This document shows positions 10,547-21,772 of a DNA stretch of 64,000 bases, piece after piece (position 1 is the first letter of the stretch; each line of letters starts with the position of its first letter). The DNA lies in contig NC_080673.1 in assembly GCF_030445035.2 (NCBI RefSeq), forward strand, positions 194,165,216 through 194,229,215. Direction: 5' to 3'. The notes under the pieces were generated by a model. The model saw nothing but the letters and a program-made list of their open reading frames with translations. It was not told the origin of the DNA and ran no database searches. Source of the DNA: Dasypus novemcinctus. Taxonomy: Eukaryota; Chordata; Mammalia; Cingulata; Dasypodidae. A program made the position numbers and the translations under genes.

Positions 10547-11052
10547 GTAGTAGTCTGAGGCTTTTATGAACCCCAGGAAAGATCATATCCTTTAAGCGAA
10601 TCCATTTCTGTGGGTGTGAACCTACTGCAGGTAGGATCTTTTGGATAGATTACTTCAGTAGGGTGTGACCAAGGGTCGGGCTTAATCTACTGGAGTCCTT
10701 TAAAAATGGGATGAATATGAAGAGAGACACAGAGAAAACCCCCCAAAGGCTGAGAAAGAAAGCCCCAGAAGCCAGGAGCTGAAATCAACAGAACACAGAA
10801 GCAGAGAGAAAGTCACTAAGTGGGAATCTGAGAGAGAGCTCCAGCAGACGGGACCACATGCCTTGCCATGTGAGAGAGGAGTCCAGGATTGCCAGCAGCC
10901 AGTCTCGGGAAGAAAGACATAGCCTGATGAAGCCTTGATCTGGACATTTCTACGTCCTCAGAACCAAAGCCTTTTAAGTTAATAAATCCCCACTGTAAAA
11001 GCCAAACTATTTCTGATATATTGCTTTTGGCAGCTTTTAGCAAACTAAGACA
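10547..11052 (+). mobile_element. MaLR-like solo LTR (variant A)
   Basis: The LTR starts TGTAGTAGTCTGAGG and ends GCAAACTAAGACA. It carries CCTGCCATGTGAGAGAGGAG-like and GATTGCCAGCAGCC blocks, an AATAAA at about 10980, and AAAAGCCAAACTATTTCTG near its 3' end. Its flanks are GACCA (10542-10546) and GACCT (11053-11057), a likely 5-base TSD with one change. The layout matches MaLR (ERVL-MaLR) LTRs. Several relatives lie in this window, so the family was active in this lineage. It has no internal coding region. Confidence 0.85.
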
Positions 11053-11595
11053 GACCTGAAGTTATTTTCTCACTCATGATCCCTGTTTACATGGCTGTTT
11101 CTGTCACAGTATTTTGTGGGGCCACACATGGCAGTTGACTCTCCTCCCTCTGCAAGATCTCCTTCATGATTTGATCAATCAGCATTTAGAATCCATAGGG
11201 CCAATCTTAACCTTTCTCTTAATGCCTGCTGGATCTCACTTGCTAGAGAGGGTAATTTCCCTAGCAGTTTATTACCTCTAAAGAAAAATTATTTTCCCTC
11301 AAACCCATTCTTCTTCCTAAATTCCCTAATTCTGCCACTAATACCACAATCCTCCCAGATGCACATGCCATTTTTTTTAACCACCTCTTCTACATCCCCA
11401 AAACTTTCCACCATCAAATCCCAGTTGTCCTGTTTGTTTATTATATCACTAAAATCTGGCCTCCATTAGGCACCTTTTTTATTACCATTTATTTATCCCA
11501 ATTTTCTTAGTGGACTGTCTGTGGAATAGTACTCTGATATGTCCTAGAGAAAAGAGTGGCATGGTAAAATAAGTTTGGGTGATGCTAGTATATTT
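11053..11595. other. No clear feature
   Basis: Sequence after the LTR may include a faint continuation of the split MIR (the first 30 bases); the rest is unclassified. Confidence 0.4.
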
Positions 11596-11599
11596 GGGG

Positions 11600-12010
11600 A
11601 TCTCCAGGAAGGGTGCATCACCTAGCTATTGCTATATTAAAAACAAAAAATTTTAATGGCTTAAAACAGCGACTATTTATTATTCCTTACGACTGTGTAG
11701 GTTGGCTGGTCCATTCTGCTGATCTTGATTGTAAAGTTCTTCTGGTCTTGGTTGGGGCTCATTCACATGTCTGGTGGTCTCCTGGCTTTTCCCTGATCTA
11801 GGATGACATTGGCTGGGACAATTGACTCTGCTCCGTGTGTGTCACCCTCCAGCAGGCTTGTCTGGACATGTCCTCAGGCGATTGCAAGAGTCCAAGAGAA
11901 GTGGAACTATGTAAATGCTTTCTCCAGTCTTTACTTGCATTAATTTGCTACTCACCCATTTTCCACAACAAGTGACATGGCCAAACCCAGAGTCAGTGTG
12001 AGAGTTTACT
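11600..12010 (-). mobile_element. Ancient LTR/MER-type repeat, family unassigned
   Basis: The words TAATGGCTTAAAACAGC, GTAGGTTGGCTGG, GGGGCTCATTCACATGTCTG, CTCCAGCAGGCTTGTC and GACATGGCCAAACCCAGAGT in this order recall a common ancient mammalian interspersed repeat seen in reverse. I cannot name the family. Similar tail words recur at 21590-21650. Confidence 0.55.
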
Positions 12011-14090
12011 AAAAGACTTATAGATATAGGAAGGCATGAAAAATTGGTGCTATGCGTGCAATCAATCTTCCACTAATGTACTTTGCCATGTTTTCCAAAG
12101 AAATACTTGATTTAAAGAATGCAAATTTTGAGGAGCACATTATGACACAAATATCATGCAAAACACATTCAGGGAGTGGTTCTAAGGTAATGACATTTAC
12201 AGGGAGAAGGAGCAAATTCTTGTACCTCTTCTTACTTCTCATCTTCAACCCACAAGGGAGAAAGAGATAATACTACTGTCTCTTCTTTCTACCATCTTCT
12301 TTTCTTAATAGTTTTTATCTAACAGAAAAGAAGTTGTAATGTACTGAATCAGAGACTGAACGCATTTCACTAATGAATGGGGACAAAGTGTTTAAAGCTT
12401 GTGTCTTCTCTGGCTGAGCTCTTTTCTGATTCCTGAAATGATCTGTCTTCTCAGAGTAGACAGGGATTGTCCTCTGGTCCACTCTTTTATTTCCTGTGCC
12501 CAGGTGACATGGGTGATTTCCAATTTCTTTTTCCTTTTTAGGAATAGGCAAATCATCTCCCCACAGGTTGGGCCCACCATTCTGTTACTCTATTTTCGAA
12601 TTGTGGTCCATAGAGTTCATCAAGAAAGTGGATTCAGGATTGGCTTTGCAGATTTGGCAGTGGAGGGGCTGTGAGTAGCAATGTTCATGTCAATTTAGAA
12701 GTCTAAGCCTTGTGTTTCAACAATAAGCATCAGGGAAGAGCAGCTTTTCTCCTCTCCAACATGGTATGAATGGGCATTTGCCCAGCTATAAGTAAAAACA
12801 TCATATTATTCCTCACTTGGCTACTAATTCTTGTACATGTAGTTTTCTTGGCAAGGTATAGCCCTTTCTACAAGGATACTCAATGCTTTGAGGCTGCAGT
12901 CATTTATCTCACCCACAGGGTACTTACCACTTTCTGTTTTATATCTTAGTTCTTTATGTGTGTGCCTTTTTTCCTCCCAAATGAGAGTATACATTTCTCA
13001 AGGGCTGAAACCATGTCTTAAATGTTTTTGTAACTTTTTGTTATCTATAGTGCCTCATATAATACTCAGGTCTATGTACATACTAAAATATATTGCCAAA
13101 TGAAACCACATAAGGGTGAAACCATTTGAAAGGTAAAGTTGTGAAAATGTGTTCAGAGTTATGAAGCAAATTTAACATATGCATGCATGCCTTCACCCAT
13201 TTTTCAAAGTCATTGAGTGCTACCAGATACAAAGCTTGGGAGTGGATATTATCATATTGTGAATCCTAACAAGAAAAGAGATAGACCATGTGAAATAGAA
13301 ATGATTTCAGTCTGATCCTGAGTTCCCTGCCAGAATGAAAGAGGAAAATGGGAAGGAAGTCAGGAAAACATTTTTGCTTGGATTTGGTTTCAGGGAAATA
13401 CAGAATCCCTGGCTCAACTTTTATTTTGCCTTCATGGATAAACTTATACCTGAATGTGGAGTGTAATTCTTTCAATTAGCAAAAGGTCAAAATGAAATGT
13501 TATACAAATCTGCTAGAGATAAATCTTCAAATTTATTTTAGAATTGGCCAAAACTTGAAATAATATATTTTCATTGAAAATAGTGGTTCTTTACATTTGC
13601 AGCATGCTTTATGGTAAAAGCTTCAATCTTCAAACTAAAATACTAGGCAGGATTAGGAAGAAAGCTAGCATTCAATAATTTGAGACACATGATACTGTGT
13701 GTTCTGATGTTATCCAAGTTCATAATAATTGTAGCATGAATTTATTGGTGTCTCTTTGGGTAACTTCTGCTTTTGAGAACTGACTTACAAACACAAATTC
13801 AACCCCAAATGTATTGACAAGAAATGTGGATTTACTAAAGGTTTTGTGAGATAAAGGAGAAAATTATAGCACATACTAAACAGCAAAACTTAGACCAAAT
13901 TTGCCATTAGTGGGGTACTATTGATAATTACACCAGAAAACTGGGTGTAAGGCAGGACCAACCCAGGCACGCTGGAATAGATGTTTGCTCTTCCCATTAG
14001 CCCTCCCTCTTTGCTCTGAGTCCAGGTCTCCTCTCTTTCTTCCTCCCTTAAAGTCTCTTACATACTCATGCCAGTAAAGAAACACAAGTT
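12011..14090. other. No recognised feature (about 2 kb)
   Basis: No family, exon or structural element is convincing here. Overlapping small frames at 12315-12674 sit on both strands and carry no domain. It may hold repeats too old to see by eye. Confidence 0.5.
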
Positions 14091-14094
14091 AAAA

Positions 14095-14331
14095 ATGTAA
14101 TAATATACCACTACATACCCATTATAATGGCTAAAATTTGAAAGACTGACAATGTTGAGAGTTGTAAAGTATGTGGAGCAATTGGAATTCTCACACAGTG
14201 ATGGTGAGAGTATAAAATGGAACACCACTTTAGAGAATCATTTGGCACTTTTGTATAAAGCTAAATAAACTGTTACCATGAAACCCAGCAATTCCACTCC
14301 TAGGTTATTTATCCAAGATAAATGTACTAAC
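14095..14331 (+). mobile_element. L1M 3' region, first part
   Basis: CCATTATAATGGCTAAAATT, GAGCAATTGGAATTCTCACA, ACAGTGATGGTGAGAGTATA and ACCCAGCAATTCCACTCCTA are standard L1 3' end landmarks. A DAS SINE interrupts it. Confidence 0.9.
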
Positions 14332-14345
14332 AAAAAGTTAGTACA

Positions 14346-14746
14346 GGCGGTGGACTTGGCCCAGTAATTAGGGCATCCATCTGCCACATGGGAGGTCCGT
14401 GGTTCAAACCCCGGGCCTCCTTGACCCGCGTGCAGCTGGCCCATGTGCAGTGCTGAAGCGTGCAAGGAGTGCCCTGCCATGCAGGGGTGTCCCCTGCGTA
14501 GGGGAGCCCCACGTGCAAGGCGTGCGCCTCCTAAGGAGAGCCACCCAGTGCGAAAGAATGTGCAGCCTGCCCAGGAATGGCGCCGCACACACAGAGAGCT
14601 GACACGACAAGATGACGCAACAAAAAGAAACACAGATTCCCATGTCAACAACAGAAGCGGACAAAGAAGATGCAACAAATAGACAGAGAGAACAGATAAC
14701 CGGAGTGGAGGGGGAAGGGGAGAGAAATAAATAAATATATATTTAA
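14346..14746 (+). mobile_element. DAS-type SINE with perfect target-site duplication
   Basis: This has a tRNA-like head (GGTTCAAACCCC B box), a GC-rich body and a 3' A/T-rich tail (AATAAATAAATATATATTT). It is flanked by AAAAAGTTAGTACA at 14332-14345 and 14747-14760, identical over 14 bases. The 180-codon frame on the minus strand (14238-14780) spans SINE plus L1 and is not a gene. Confidence 0.97.
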
Positions 14747-14760
14747 AAAAAGTTAGTACA

Positions 14761-15330
14761 AAAATATTCATAGCACCCAATTCATAACAGGCTCAAATTG
14801 GAAACAACAGAAATATCCAACTCTTGGTGAGTGGATAAACAATAGGTGGTAGAGCCATACAATAGAACACTACTCAGCAATAGAACTGGAAACAACCCAA
14901 ATGTCTGCCCATCAATAGTTGAATAATAAATAGATTGTAGTAAATCCATACAATGGAAGACTATTTAGCCAAAACTAACAAAGTTTAAAAAGCACGAATG
15001 GCTGGATATATGTCACAATATAGATAAATCTCAAAAACATTTTACTAAGCTGAAGGAACCAGATACAAGTGAGAATGTGTTGTATGATTCCATTTATGAA
15101 ATTCTAGAACATGGAAAAACCAACTTATAGTGTCAGAAATCCTGGGGCTGGAAATGGGAATGAGACCTGAAAGTGAAGGGGCTCCAGGCAACATTTTGGG
15201 GATTATGGGAATGTCCTATATCTTGATTGATTGCAGGGGTGGTTACAATGGTAGACATTTGTCACAACTCATTGAACTATACAATTAAATTTTTAAAATT
15301 TTATTATATCTAATTGTAAATAAAGTTGGC
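14761..15330 (+). mobile_element. L1M 3' region, second part
   Basis: This is the same L1 after the SINE: GGAAACAACAGAAATATCCA, ATACAATAGAACACTACTCA, GATTCCATTTATGAAATTCT, GGGGTGGTTACAATGG and a CTATACAATTAAATTTTT-type end. There is a partial internal duplication of the GGAAACAAC...AATGGAATACT segment (14790-14880 versus 14888-14965). Confidence 0.9.
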
Positions 15331-16405
15331 TTAAAAGGAAATGAAAGAAATAAAAACCCATTTCTTGGAAATATTTTCTACAATTATCTTGACTCTTCCT
15401 TTCAGCTTAAATACCCTCTTCAGAAGATTAAATGCTGTGGTATTGGGCAAAAATGATGGCTGTTGATGTCCAAACACACGTTGTATTGTCCTCAGTCAAT
15501 AGTACCACAAAAATATGTCTGATAAATGTTAAAAAGTCTTGAAATGTATTTTGATTTGAGAGTTTTTAAAACAATTTCTACCTCTAAGCTGGCTTTATTT
15601 TATATATTTATCTTAATTTGTTCTTTTCTCTAGCTACAAGGATCTAAATGAAAAATTCTAAAGCTTTTGTTGGCCCTAGCCACCCTGTCTTTGGAGATTC
15701 TCTTTTCATTAAGCCTTCCATAGCCCTGGACTTAAATGCCACATAACAGTAAAAGCCCAGCCTGGAAGTAACTGAGCCCCAACTTCAGTAAGGATTGGTA
15801 GTTCAATTATCCCACCTATAAGCTGCCAGCACAATTCAAGGGGTGGAGACTGGCATCTGGTGGCCAGCTGTTCAGATCCTGTTAAAAAGATAGACTTTAA
15901 AAGCTTTCCAGATGAAACAAAGTAGGCAGGTGGCATCATTTAACTTGATGACATGACTCACCATGATTCAGAACCTGGGGTGCCTGAGAGTTTTCCATTT
16001 GTGCTGCTAAAATGTCAAAAGAGAAAGTGGCTGATGGTGGACATTCAGGGATTTGGAGTAGTGTTTTCAGCAGGACACAGGTCCCCTAGCTGGAAGGGTC
16101 CATGTCGATACTGAACCCAGCCTGCCCTTAGAGTTGGAAGTGGGATGGCATAGAAAGTTGCCAACAACAGAGTCCCTCCAGGCCCCTTTTTCTTGGCCCA
16201 CTCTGATGCCACCAGCTTCCTTGCCTTTGTCCTTAGATCCAGTTTTCACCCAGACCTGTAGATTGATAGTCAAGCTTCGGAGATGGTTTCCAAGAGATGG
16301 TTTCCATGTATCTAGCCTCTCATCTGATAAGTTTCCCCTTACACCTCACCTCTGTCTCTAGGGAAGCACCCTGCAACAGAAGGATCATAGAGATATTTTG
16401 CTTCA
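15331..16405. other. No recognised feature
   Basis: Unclassified. The frames at 15709-15939 (-) and 16134-16361 (+) show no domain and overlap antisense frames. Confidence 0.5.
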
Positions 16406-16407
16406 AC

Positions 16408-16530
16408 AGTGGTATTTAAAAAACTGAGTCTCAGAGCTAGTGGGTGATGTACCCAAGTATCGCTGGCTACCAATGCCAGGTCTCGAGCTCATGTTTCCTG
16501 TCTCCAGGGTAAATGCTCTGTGCCTCACAC
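16408..16530 (-). mobile_element. MIR core fragment
   Basis: AAAACTGAGTCTCAGAGCTA, then ATGCCAGGTCTCGAGCTCAT and TCTCCAGGGTAAATGCTCTG follow the reverse MIR order. Confidence 0.6.
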
Positions 16531-16965
16531 AGATTCAGCATTGTACCTCTATCATCCCGAAGGTGTGATTTAATGAATTTCAGAGATAAGTCCTCTGATC
16601 CAAAATTATCTCCTCGAAAATGCTATTTGTATGCCTTTTCTTTGGGTTTAATTCTGTAATTTGAAAATAACACTGGAATCATTTCCGGAGTCTTCTAGAC
16701 CAGGTTATGACCCTCACCTTCATCCTTGGCAATTAACTCCCCGAGTGCCCAGAATGAAGACAGGGATTGAGTGGGTTTTGTCTACTACTGAACAAGCCTA
16801 TCATACAGGAGCAGCCTTACTCACTAAGTACTTAATGAATTAATTTATTAGTTGTTCTATCTGCCTTTTGTGCTTCAGTAAAAATAAACAATGTGACAGC
16901 TGCTTTTCTAATAACCTATCTCAATCAGGCTCTGTAAGGGTATGGGAGTGTTACTTGGGGGAAAC
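16531..16965. other. No recognised feature
   Basis: No confident repeat or gene signal. A short open frame (60 codons, 16661-16843) has no domain. Confidence 0.5.
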
Positions 16966-16969
16966 ATGC

Positions 16970-17170
16970 CTGATTTTAAAGTAGGAGTTCAGTTTCAAAT
17001 ACCAGCTGTTCTGTGTACTGGCTATGTAACCTTGGACAGGACACTGAGGCTCTCTGAATCTCCATTTCTGCATCCTTAGAGCAGAAGCATCCCCTACCAC
17101 ATTAAAGCTGTCTGGAGAATGAAATGAGAGAATGCATTTCTAAGTACAGTCTGAAATGAGCTATACTTGT
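16970..17170 (+). mobile_element. MIR, nearly full length
   Basis: ACTGGCTATGTAACCTTGGA, GGCTCTCTGAATCTCCATTT and TGGAGAATGAAATGAGAGAA parallel MIR core and tail. Confidence 0.8.
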
Positions 17171-17244
17171 TAACTGAATCATGCAGGTCTCTTGTGCTGT
17201 ACGTTTTAAGAACTGACAGTGTGAATCCCTATTCTAAATTTCCA

Positions 17245-17285
17245 AAAGTGCTTCTCAAGCTTCGAAGTGCATGGCAATCACCCAG
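17245..17285 (+). mobile_element. hAT-Charlie (MER5-like) 5' piece
   Basis: GTGCTTCTCAAGCTTCGAAG then TGCATGGCAATCACCCAG match the start of MER5-type non-autonomous hAT elements. It is interrupted by an MLT1 LTR and resumes at 17840. Confidence 0.65.
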
Positions 17286-17839
17286 TGTGGGAGACAGAAT
17301 TTGAAGATGACTTCCCAAAGATGGCCCACTCCAATCTCCAGATGGTGACAAGGTATCACTCCAGGGATAATGATTTGTAATATGACATGGCTGACCCTGA
17401 GGTATGGAGATTATCTGGGTGGGTCTGATCTGATCACATGCGCCCTTACAAGCAGAGGGCTTCTGATGGCAGAAGAGGAAGTCAGAGAGATTCATGAGAA
17501 AGATTCGATATACCATTGCTGCTTTGCCACTTGAGAAGGAATGTGGGCAGCCTCTAGGAATCTCATAGCCAGCAAGGAAACATGGACCTCAGTCCTTCAA
17601 CCGCAAGGAATGAATTCTGCTAACAACCTGAATGAGCTTGAGGCAGATTCTTCTTCATGGCCTCTAGACAAGAGCCCAGCCCGGCCAATAACTTGATGCA
17701 GGGCTTGTAACTCTGAGAGTAGAATCCAGGTGAGCCGTCTGGGACTTCTGACTTACAGCACTCTGAGCTAATAAATGGGTGTTGTTTCCCATTGCTAAGC
17801 ATATGGTTATTTGTTAAACAGCAATAGAAAGTGAATACG
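17286..17839 (+). mobile_element. MLT1 LTR (ERVL-MaLR)
   Basis: It begins TGTGGGAGACAGAATTTGAA and ends with CAATAGAAAGTGAATACG. Between are GGTGGGTCTGATCTGATCAC, GCCCTTACAAGCAGAGGG, GGACTTCTGACTTACAGCAC and an AATAAATGGGTGTTGTTT polyadenylation region. The order and length are typical of MLT1 solo LTRs. No internal genes. Confidence 0.88.
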
Positions 17840-17955
17840 TTTGAGGATCTTGTGGAAAGGCTGACTTTGATTCAGAAGGTCGATGGTGGAGCCTGAGAGT
17901 CTGCATTTTTAACAAGCTCCCAGGTGAGACTGCTGCTGCTGGTCCAGGAACCACA
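17840..17955 (+). mobile_element. hAT-Charlie (MER5-like) 3' piece
   Basis: GAGGATCTTGTGGAAAGGCT, TGATTCAGAAGGTC, GGAGCCTGAGAGTCTGCATT and ACAAGCTCCCAGGTGAGACT are MER5-type words. This completes the element begun at 17245. Confidence 0.75.
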
Positions 17956-17959
17956 TGTG

Positions 17960-18130
17960 GAGACATTGTCTATCTCCTCTTTTCACTAACCATGTGGCCT
18001 TGGATAAACCATCTAATATCCAGGAGCCTTAGTTCCTCTACACAAATGGGCCTCCTAAAGCATTCCTCACAGAGATGAAAAGATATAATGGTACATTGGA
18101 ACTGTTAATAAATGTTCATTGCTATTTTCA
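17960..18130 (+). mobile_element. MIR
   Basis: CCATGTGGCCTTGGATAAAC, GGAGCCTTAGTTCCTC and a 3' end GTTAATAAATGTTCATTGCT fit MIR in + orientation. Confidence 0.7.
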
Positions 18131-19380
18131 ATTAGTATCTCTGCACAACACAGTAAAATAGATAAAGGAATACATGACAAAAAGAGTTCCTTGAGGATTC
18201 CAGTATTTTAAGCCACTCAGTTGGTCACATCTGCTAGATATGTACTTAATTTTCTCCTCATTCAAAGAGGTGGGGATGGAGATTGAGCAAGTTTCAATAA
18301 TTACAGATGAAGGAGATGATTATCTTTGACATAGGCAGCCAAATTGGGGATCAAGTTATAATCATTTTGTGAAGGGTGTCTGAAAGTAATTGTTGGGATG
18401 GGCAGGAAGGAAGTAACTCTTCTGAAACAGCATCAGTCATCACAATGATGACAGTGCTGGTGTCCCCCTTTGAAGTCATTGTCTCTAATCGTCCACATCT
18501 GTCTTCCAATTGGCTTATCAGCAGCTTTCACAGGCTTGGTTCAGTTGTTCTGGATGTATGCAGAAGAATCACTTCATGCAGAAGGACCCTGGAGGTGAAT
18601 GGATTGAAAATAGCAGCAATCTCATGTATTTATGTGGCAATGTATTTGTATTTTGGTTCTTGCAGTGTAAGAAGTGATTTCACTTCCGTTATCTCATCTA
18701 ACTTACAAGTAGAGCATTGCTATGCCCTTTTATATTTGAGGGCATCGAGACACCAAGTCTTTGGGTTTCTCTGTGCATGTTTACTCAGCAAGCCGAATGC
18801 AGAGCCTAGAATGAGTCTGGGTCTGTCTGGTTTTAGGAACAGATCCTTTTTCTCCATGCTATCATAGAGGAAATCTCATGATGCTCTCAGTGCATTCCAG
18901 CAGGCTGCCAAAATCATTAGTGTCAAGGAGTGACTGAAACTCTTCTTTGATCTTCCCTTCCATGATTGGAGAAATCTACTGATAAAGGGCAGGGGGTCCC
19001 TTTATTGTGGGAGGCATTGTAATAGGACTCAGGGCAGGAAGTAGAGAGTGGTGGGTTGGCAAGGAGAATGGGGACTGTAAATGCATAAGAAGGTGAAGAT
19101 TACTAGTGATCAAGAAATGAGGTCAGCTGTGTTAAGAGGAGGAATATGAATTTTTAATGTAGACCAGACAAGAATTTTCAGAAAGAAATTAATTCTCTTG
19201 GTAGTGAGGTGAGTTTGATTTTATATATCCTGGGAGAGGCTCAAATGCCAAGGTCTTTAGGGGCCAGGAAAAGAAGATAAATGAGTTTGTTGGCTGGGTA
19301 TAGGAGGGTGGAGCATCAAGGTTACTTTGGAGAACTGGTGAGTCTGGCCAAATAGCACATCTATAGGCTGAGTTCCTAAG
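18131..19380. other. No confident feature; contains a 163-codon open frame
   Basis: The frame at 18376-18867 (+) is one of the longest in the window. Its product has no domain, signal peptide or low-complexity pattern that I recognise. The second half (from about 18630) overlaps a possible decayed MIR in reverse, around TTCCGTTATCTCATCTAACT. I read it as a chance frame. Nothing else is evident. Confidence 0.4.
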
Positions 19381-20990
19381 GTCACTCGTTTCCTATCACT
19401 ATCTCTAGGATGAAACATTTACATCCTCCAGTGACACTATTTCCTCCCCAGCCTTTCGGTACCAGCTCATGGTCTTTCTTACTGGGGATACTGGAAGACT
19501 GGAAGCTGGAGGCCAGCTCTTCCCCTTGAGTGGGAAAGTGAGACAAGCCTGTGACTTGGAGTGGCTGCCCACTGCTAAGAAATTTTGCCCAACACAAGAA
19601 AGGACCAAGGGGACCGAGTTCTAGGCGGTGTTAAAGGAAAAACTGCATGGGACAACATCAAACAAGGGGCTGCTATAGCAGGGGAGAGAAAATAGAATTC
19701 AACTCCAGTGAAACAAAAGGACAACCAACCTTTGAAGGGCTGGGAGAAGCACTGGAAGATAGTAAAGGGTGTTGCTCACTGGGATGGGTGAGGGATTTAT
19801 TGAGGTTGCAGTTAGGACTCCTCGGTTCTCAGTGTCTTCCTTTGTGGTAATCTGGCCACCTGCAGTCTGTACTGGCTGGGAGAGAGGACGATAGGAACTA
19901 CCCATGTAGGGCCTCTTAGGAGCGGTGGGGATGGACCTGGAGGTGAGATTGATATTTAGAACAGTTAGGGCCTGAAGTCGTCTTTTTTCCCTTTATTCCC
20001 TGCAGTCTGAGTTGCTTTCTCTGCAGTCCCACAGTTGCAAGATCAGTTCCAAGGTAGTCAGCAGGGAGAAGGGAGCAGGGAGGGGTGCACGAGGAGTAAG
20101 GCTGGCAGCTTGGTCAAGAGAAAGGAGGGCAGTCTTGGTCAGCTGTGTGATACCAATGAGTGAAGTGGCTCGCCCGGGCCAAGGATGCAGCACATTCTTT
20201 CTTCTTCCCCTCCATTTAGCTACTCTCTCATCTCTGATCTCCCACTCTGGATTATTCTGAAGTGGTTATATGAGCTGTTTTGGAGTTTCAACCTTTCTTG
20301 GCCCAGTGTTACTCAGCTGTGGAGGCCTTGTTCTAAGAAGGTGTTCAACATGTCGTCCTCCACCAAAAGCACAGGCAGCAGCCCCTCTCTGGGGACTCCT
20401 GGATGGTAGGAAGCAGCACCTGCTGGCTGAGAAACCTGCCAAAAGAGCAGTAAGATGCTTTCCCCCCAACCATCTGGGTTCCAATGCTGGCTTGATACCG
20501 AGCAAATATGGGTTCTTTCCTGCCTGATATGCTTTAAAGACCAATTCCTGAGACACTGGGGTTTGCGTGAGCAAAGGCGGTCAGGGACCTTGTGGCCCCA
20601 AACACTGTCTCCTGGGTCTGATGTTTTATAACATCAGGATGCTAATGATGGAGCACAGGTTTCTTCATTAATAAACATTAAGGGGCTGAACAGGATGCGG
20701 GTGGGTACCGAACCAGGGTAGGTCACAAGGATCTGGGGTAGGGGTACAGAGAACAAAGGTGAGTTACAAGGTTTTTCATGCAGATATTAAACAGAAGAGG
20801 GTGGAGTGGTTACCGTCATGATAGTCAGCACACACAAGGGTATGCCTGGTTTTGCAATAACCACAAACAAAGAATCTAGAATTACCATCACAGTAACAAG
20901 TCTAAGCTAAGTCTAGCTAGTTTCAGTCATTCCAGATATTAACCTTTGGCTACATTATGATATAAAGGTACCTATATATTGATTTAGTAA
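19381..20990. other. Unclassified, possibly old ERV-derived
   Basis: This is a moderately GC-rich stretch with many small frames on both strands. Words such as GGGTGAGGGATTTATTGAGG (19785) and AATAAACATTAAGGGGCTGA (20670) loosely recall decayed retroviral internal and LTR sequence. I could not confirm any family. No intact frame is present. Confidence 0.3.
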
Positions 20991-21014
20991 TCATAATTAT
21001 TTGTTAATTCTTAT

Positions 21015-21130
21015 CCCTCAGTTACAGGCTTACTAGCTGCATGGCTTTGGGCAAGTTACTTGATATCATTGTGCTTCAGTTTCCTCATCTGCAAAAGGAG
21101 GACAATAATAGCACCTGCCCCATTGAATGA
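21015..21130 (+). mobile_element. MIR, 5' part (outer layer of a nest)
   Basis: TACTAGCTGCATGGCTTTGG, GCAAGTTACTTGATATCATT and CAGTTTCCTCATCTGCAAAA are well-preserved MIR words. The 3' end of the same MIR reappears at 21695-21770. Confidence 0.85.
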
Positions 21131-21132
21131 GT

Positions 21133-21298
21133 CAGGAGAAGTCAGGTTATGCCACTGTAACAAACAACCCCGAAATCCTAAAAGGTTAACAAAGCTGTGG
21201 TTTATATTTTTCTCACACTCTGCCTTCATTGCTATTGACTGGGGATTCTCTCTGCATTGTCAGGAAGTTTACTGTAACAATTGTCTCTAGTTTACATG
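21133..21298 (-). mobile_element. Ancient LTR/MER-type repeat, first part
   Basis: AGGTTATGCCACTGTAACAA, ACAACCCCGAAATCC, a GGTTTATATTTTTCTCAC block and CTATTGACTGGGGATTCTCT match an ancient mammalian repeat. It resumes at about 21455. I could not assign the family. Confidence 0.6.
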
Positions 21299-21309
21299 CA
21301 GTAAAGTTC

Positions 21310-21445
21310 AAACAAAGCAAAACAAAACATGGAATTGAACCCAAGCTCTAACTTCTACCATCCATGTAACCTTGGGAAACACACCTGGTCTCTCCAAACC
21401 TATTTCCTCATCACAAAAATGAAGACTGTCTTGCAGGATTGCGCA
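21310..21445 (+). mobile_element. MIR-like fragment (inner layer of a nest)
   Basis: AATTGAACCCAAGCTCTAAC, CATGTAACCTTGGGAAAC, ACCTATTTCCTCATCACAAA and GTCTTGCAGGATTGCG parallel the MIR core. It lies inside the repeat that itself lies inside another MIR. Confidence 0.6.
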
Positions 21446-21454
21446 AGGATAGGA

Positions 21455-21690
21455 TGTGTGCGAAACTGCTTCTTCATGGAGCAGTCTGCATCTGAACGTC
21501 GCTGGCACCTCTGGCTGAGGGAAAAGGGAGCTCTGGAGCATCTCACTGACCATCAAAAACTCTCTCTGGATGGCACATCCCATCACTTTACAACTCATTG
21601 GTCAGAAGTAGTCACATGACCCTGTCCAACTACAGGGGTCCAGGAAGAGCCTGAAAGGTGGAGTGCTGGAAATATTTGCATAATTCATGG
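21455..21690 (-). mobile_element. Ancient LTR/MER-type repeat, second part
   Basis: GAGGGAAAAGGGAGCTCTGG, TCACTTTACAACTCATTGGT, CAGAAGTAGTCACATGACCC and GCTGGAAATATTTGCATAA complete the element begun at 21133. Confidence 0.6.
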
Positions 21691-21694
21691 CTAA

Positions 21695-21772
21695 TGCATA
21701 GGGCTGTTGTGAGAATTAAACAAGTCAATACTGGTAACACCTTCTAAGCAGTGCTCAATAGTGTTATTAAAC
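21695..21772 (+). mobile_element. MIR, 3' part (outer layer of a nest)
   Basis: AGGGCTGTTGTGAGAATTAA followed by CAGTGCTCAATAGTGTTATT is the distal half of MIR and fits the copy begun at 21015. Confidence 0.8.

Noticed and set aside
14238..14780. 180-codon open frame (-), the longest in the window
   Set aside because: It spans the second DAS SINE and the flanking L1, crossing the target-site duplication, so it cannot be an old gene.
14790..14965. Tandem duplicated gene-like segment
   Set aside because: It is an internal partial duplication of L1 3' sequence, with no coding meaning.
18376..18867. 163-codon open frame (+)
   Set aside because: No recognisable domain, no flanking splice or poly(A) context, and its second half resembles a reversed MIR.
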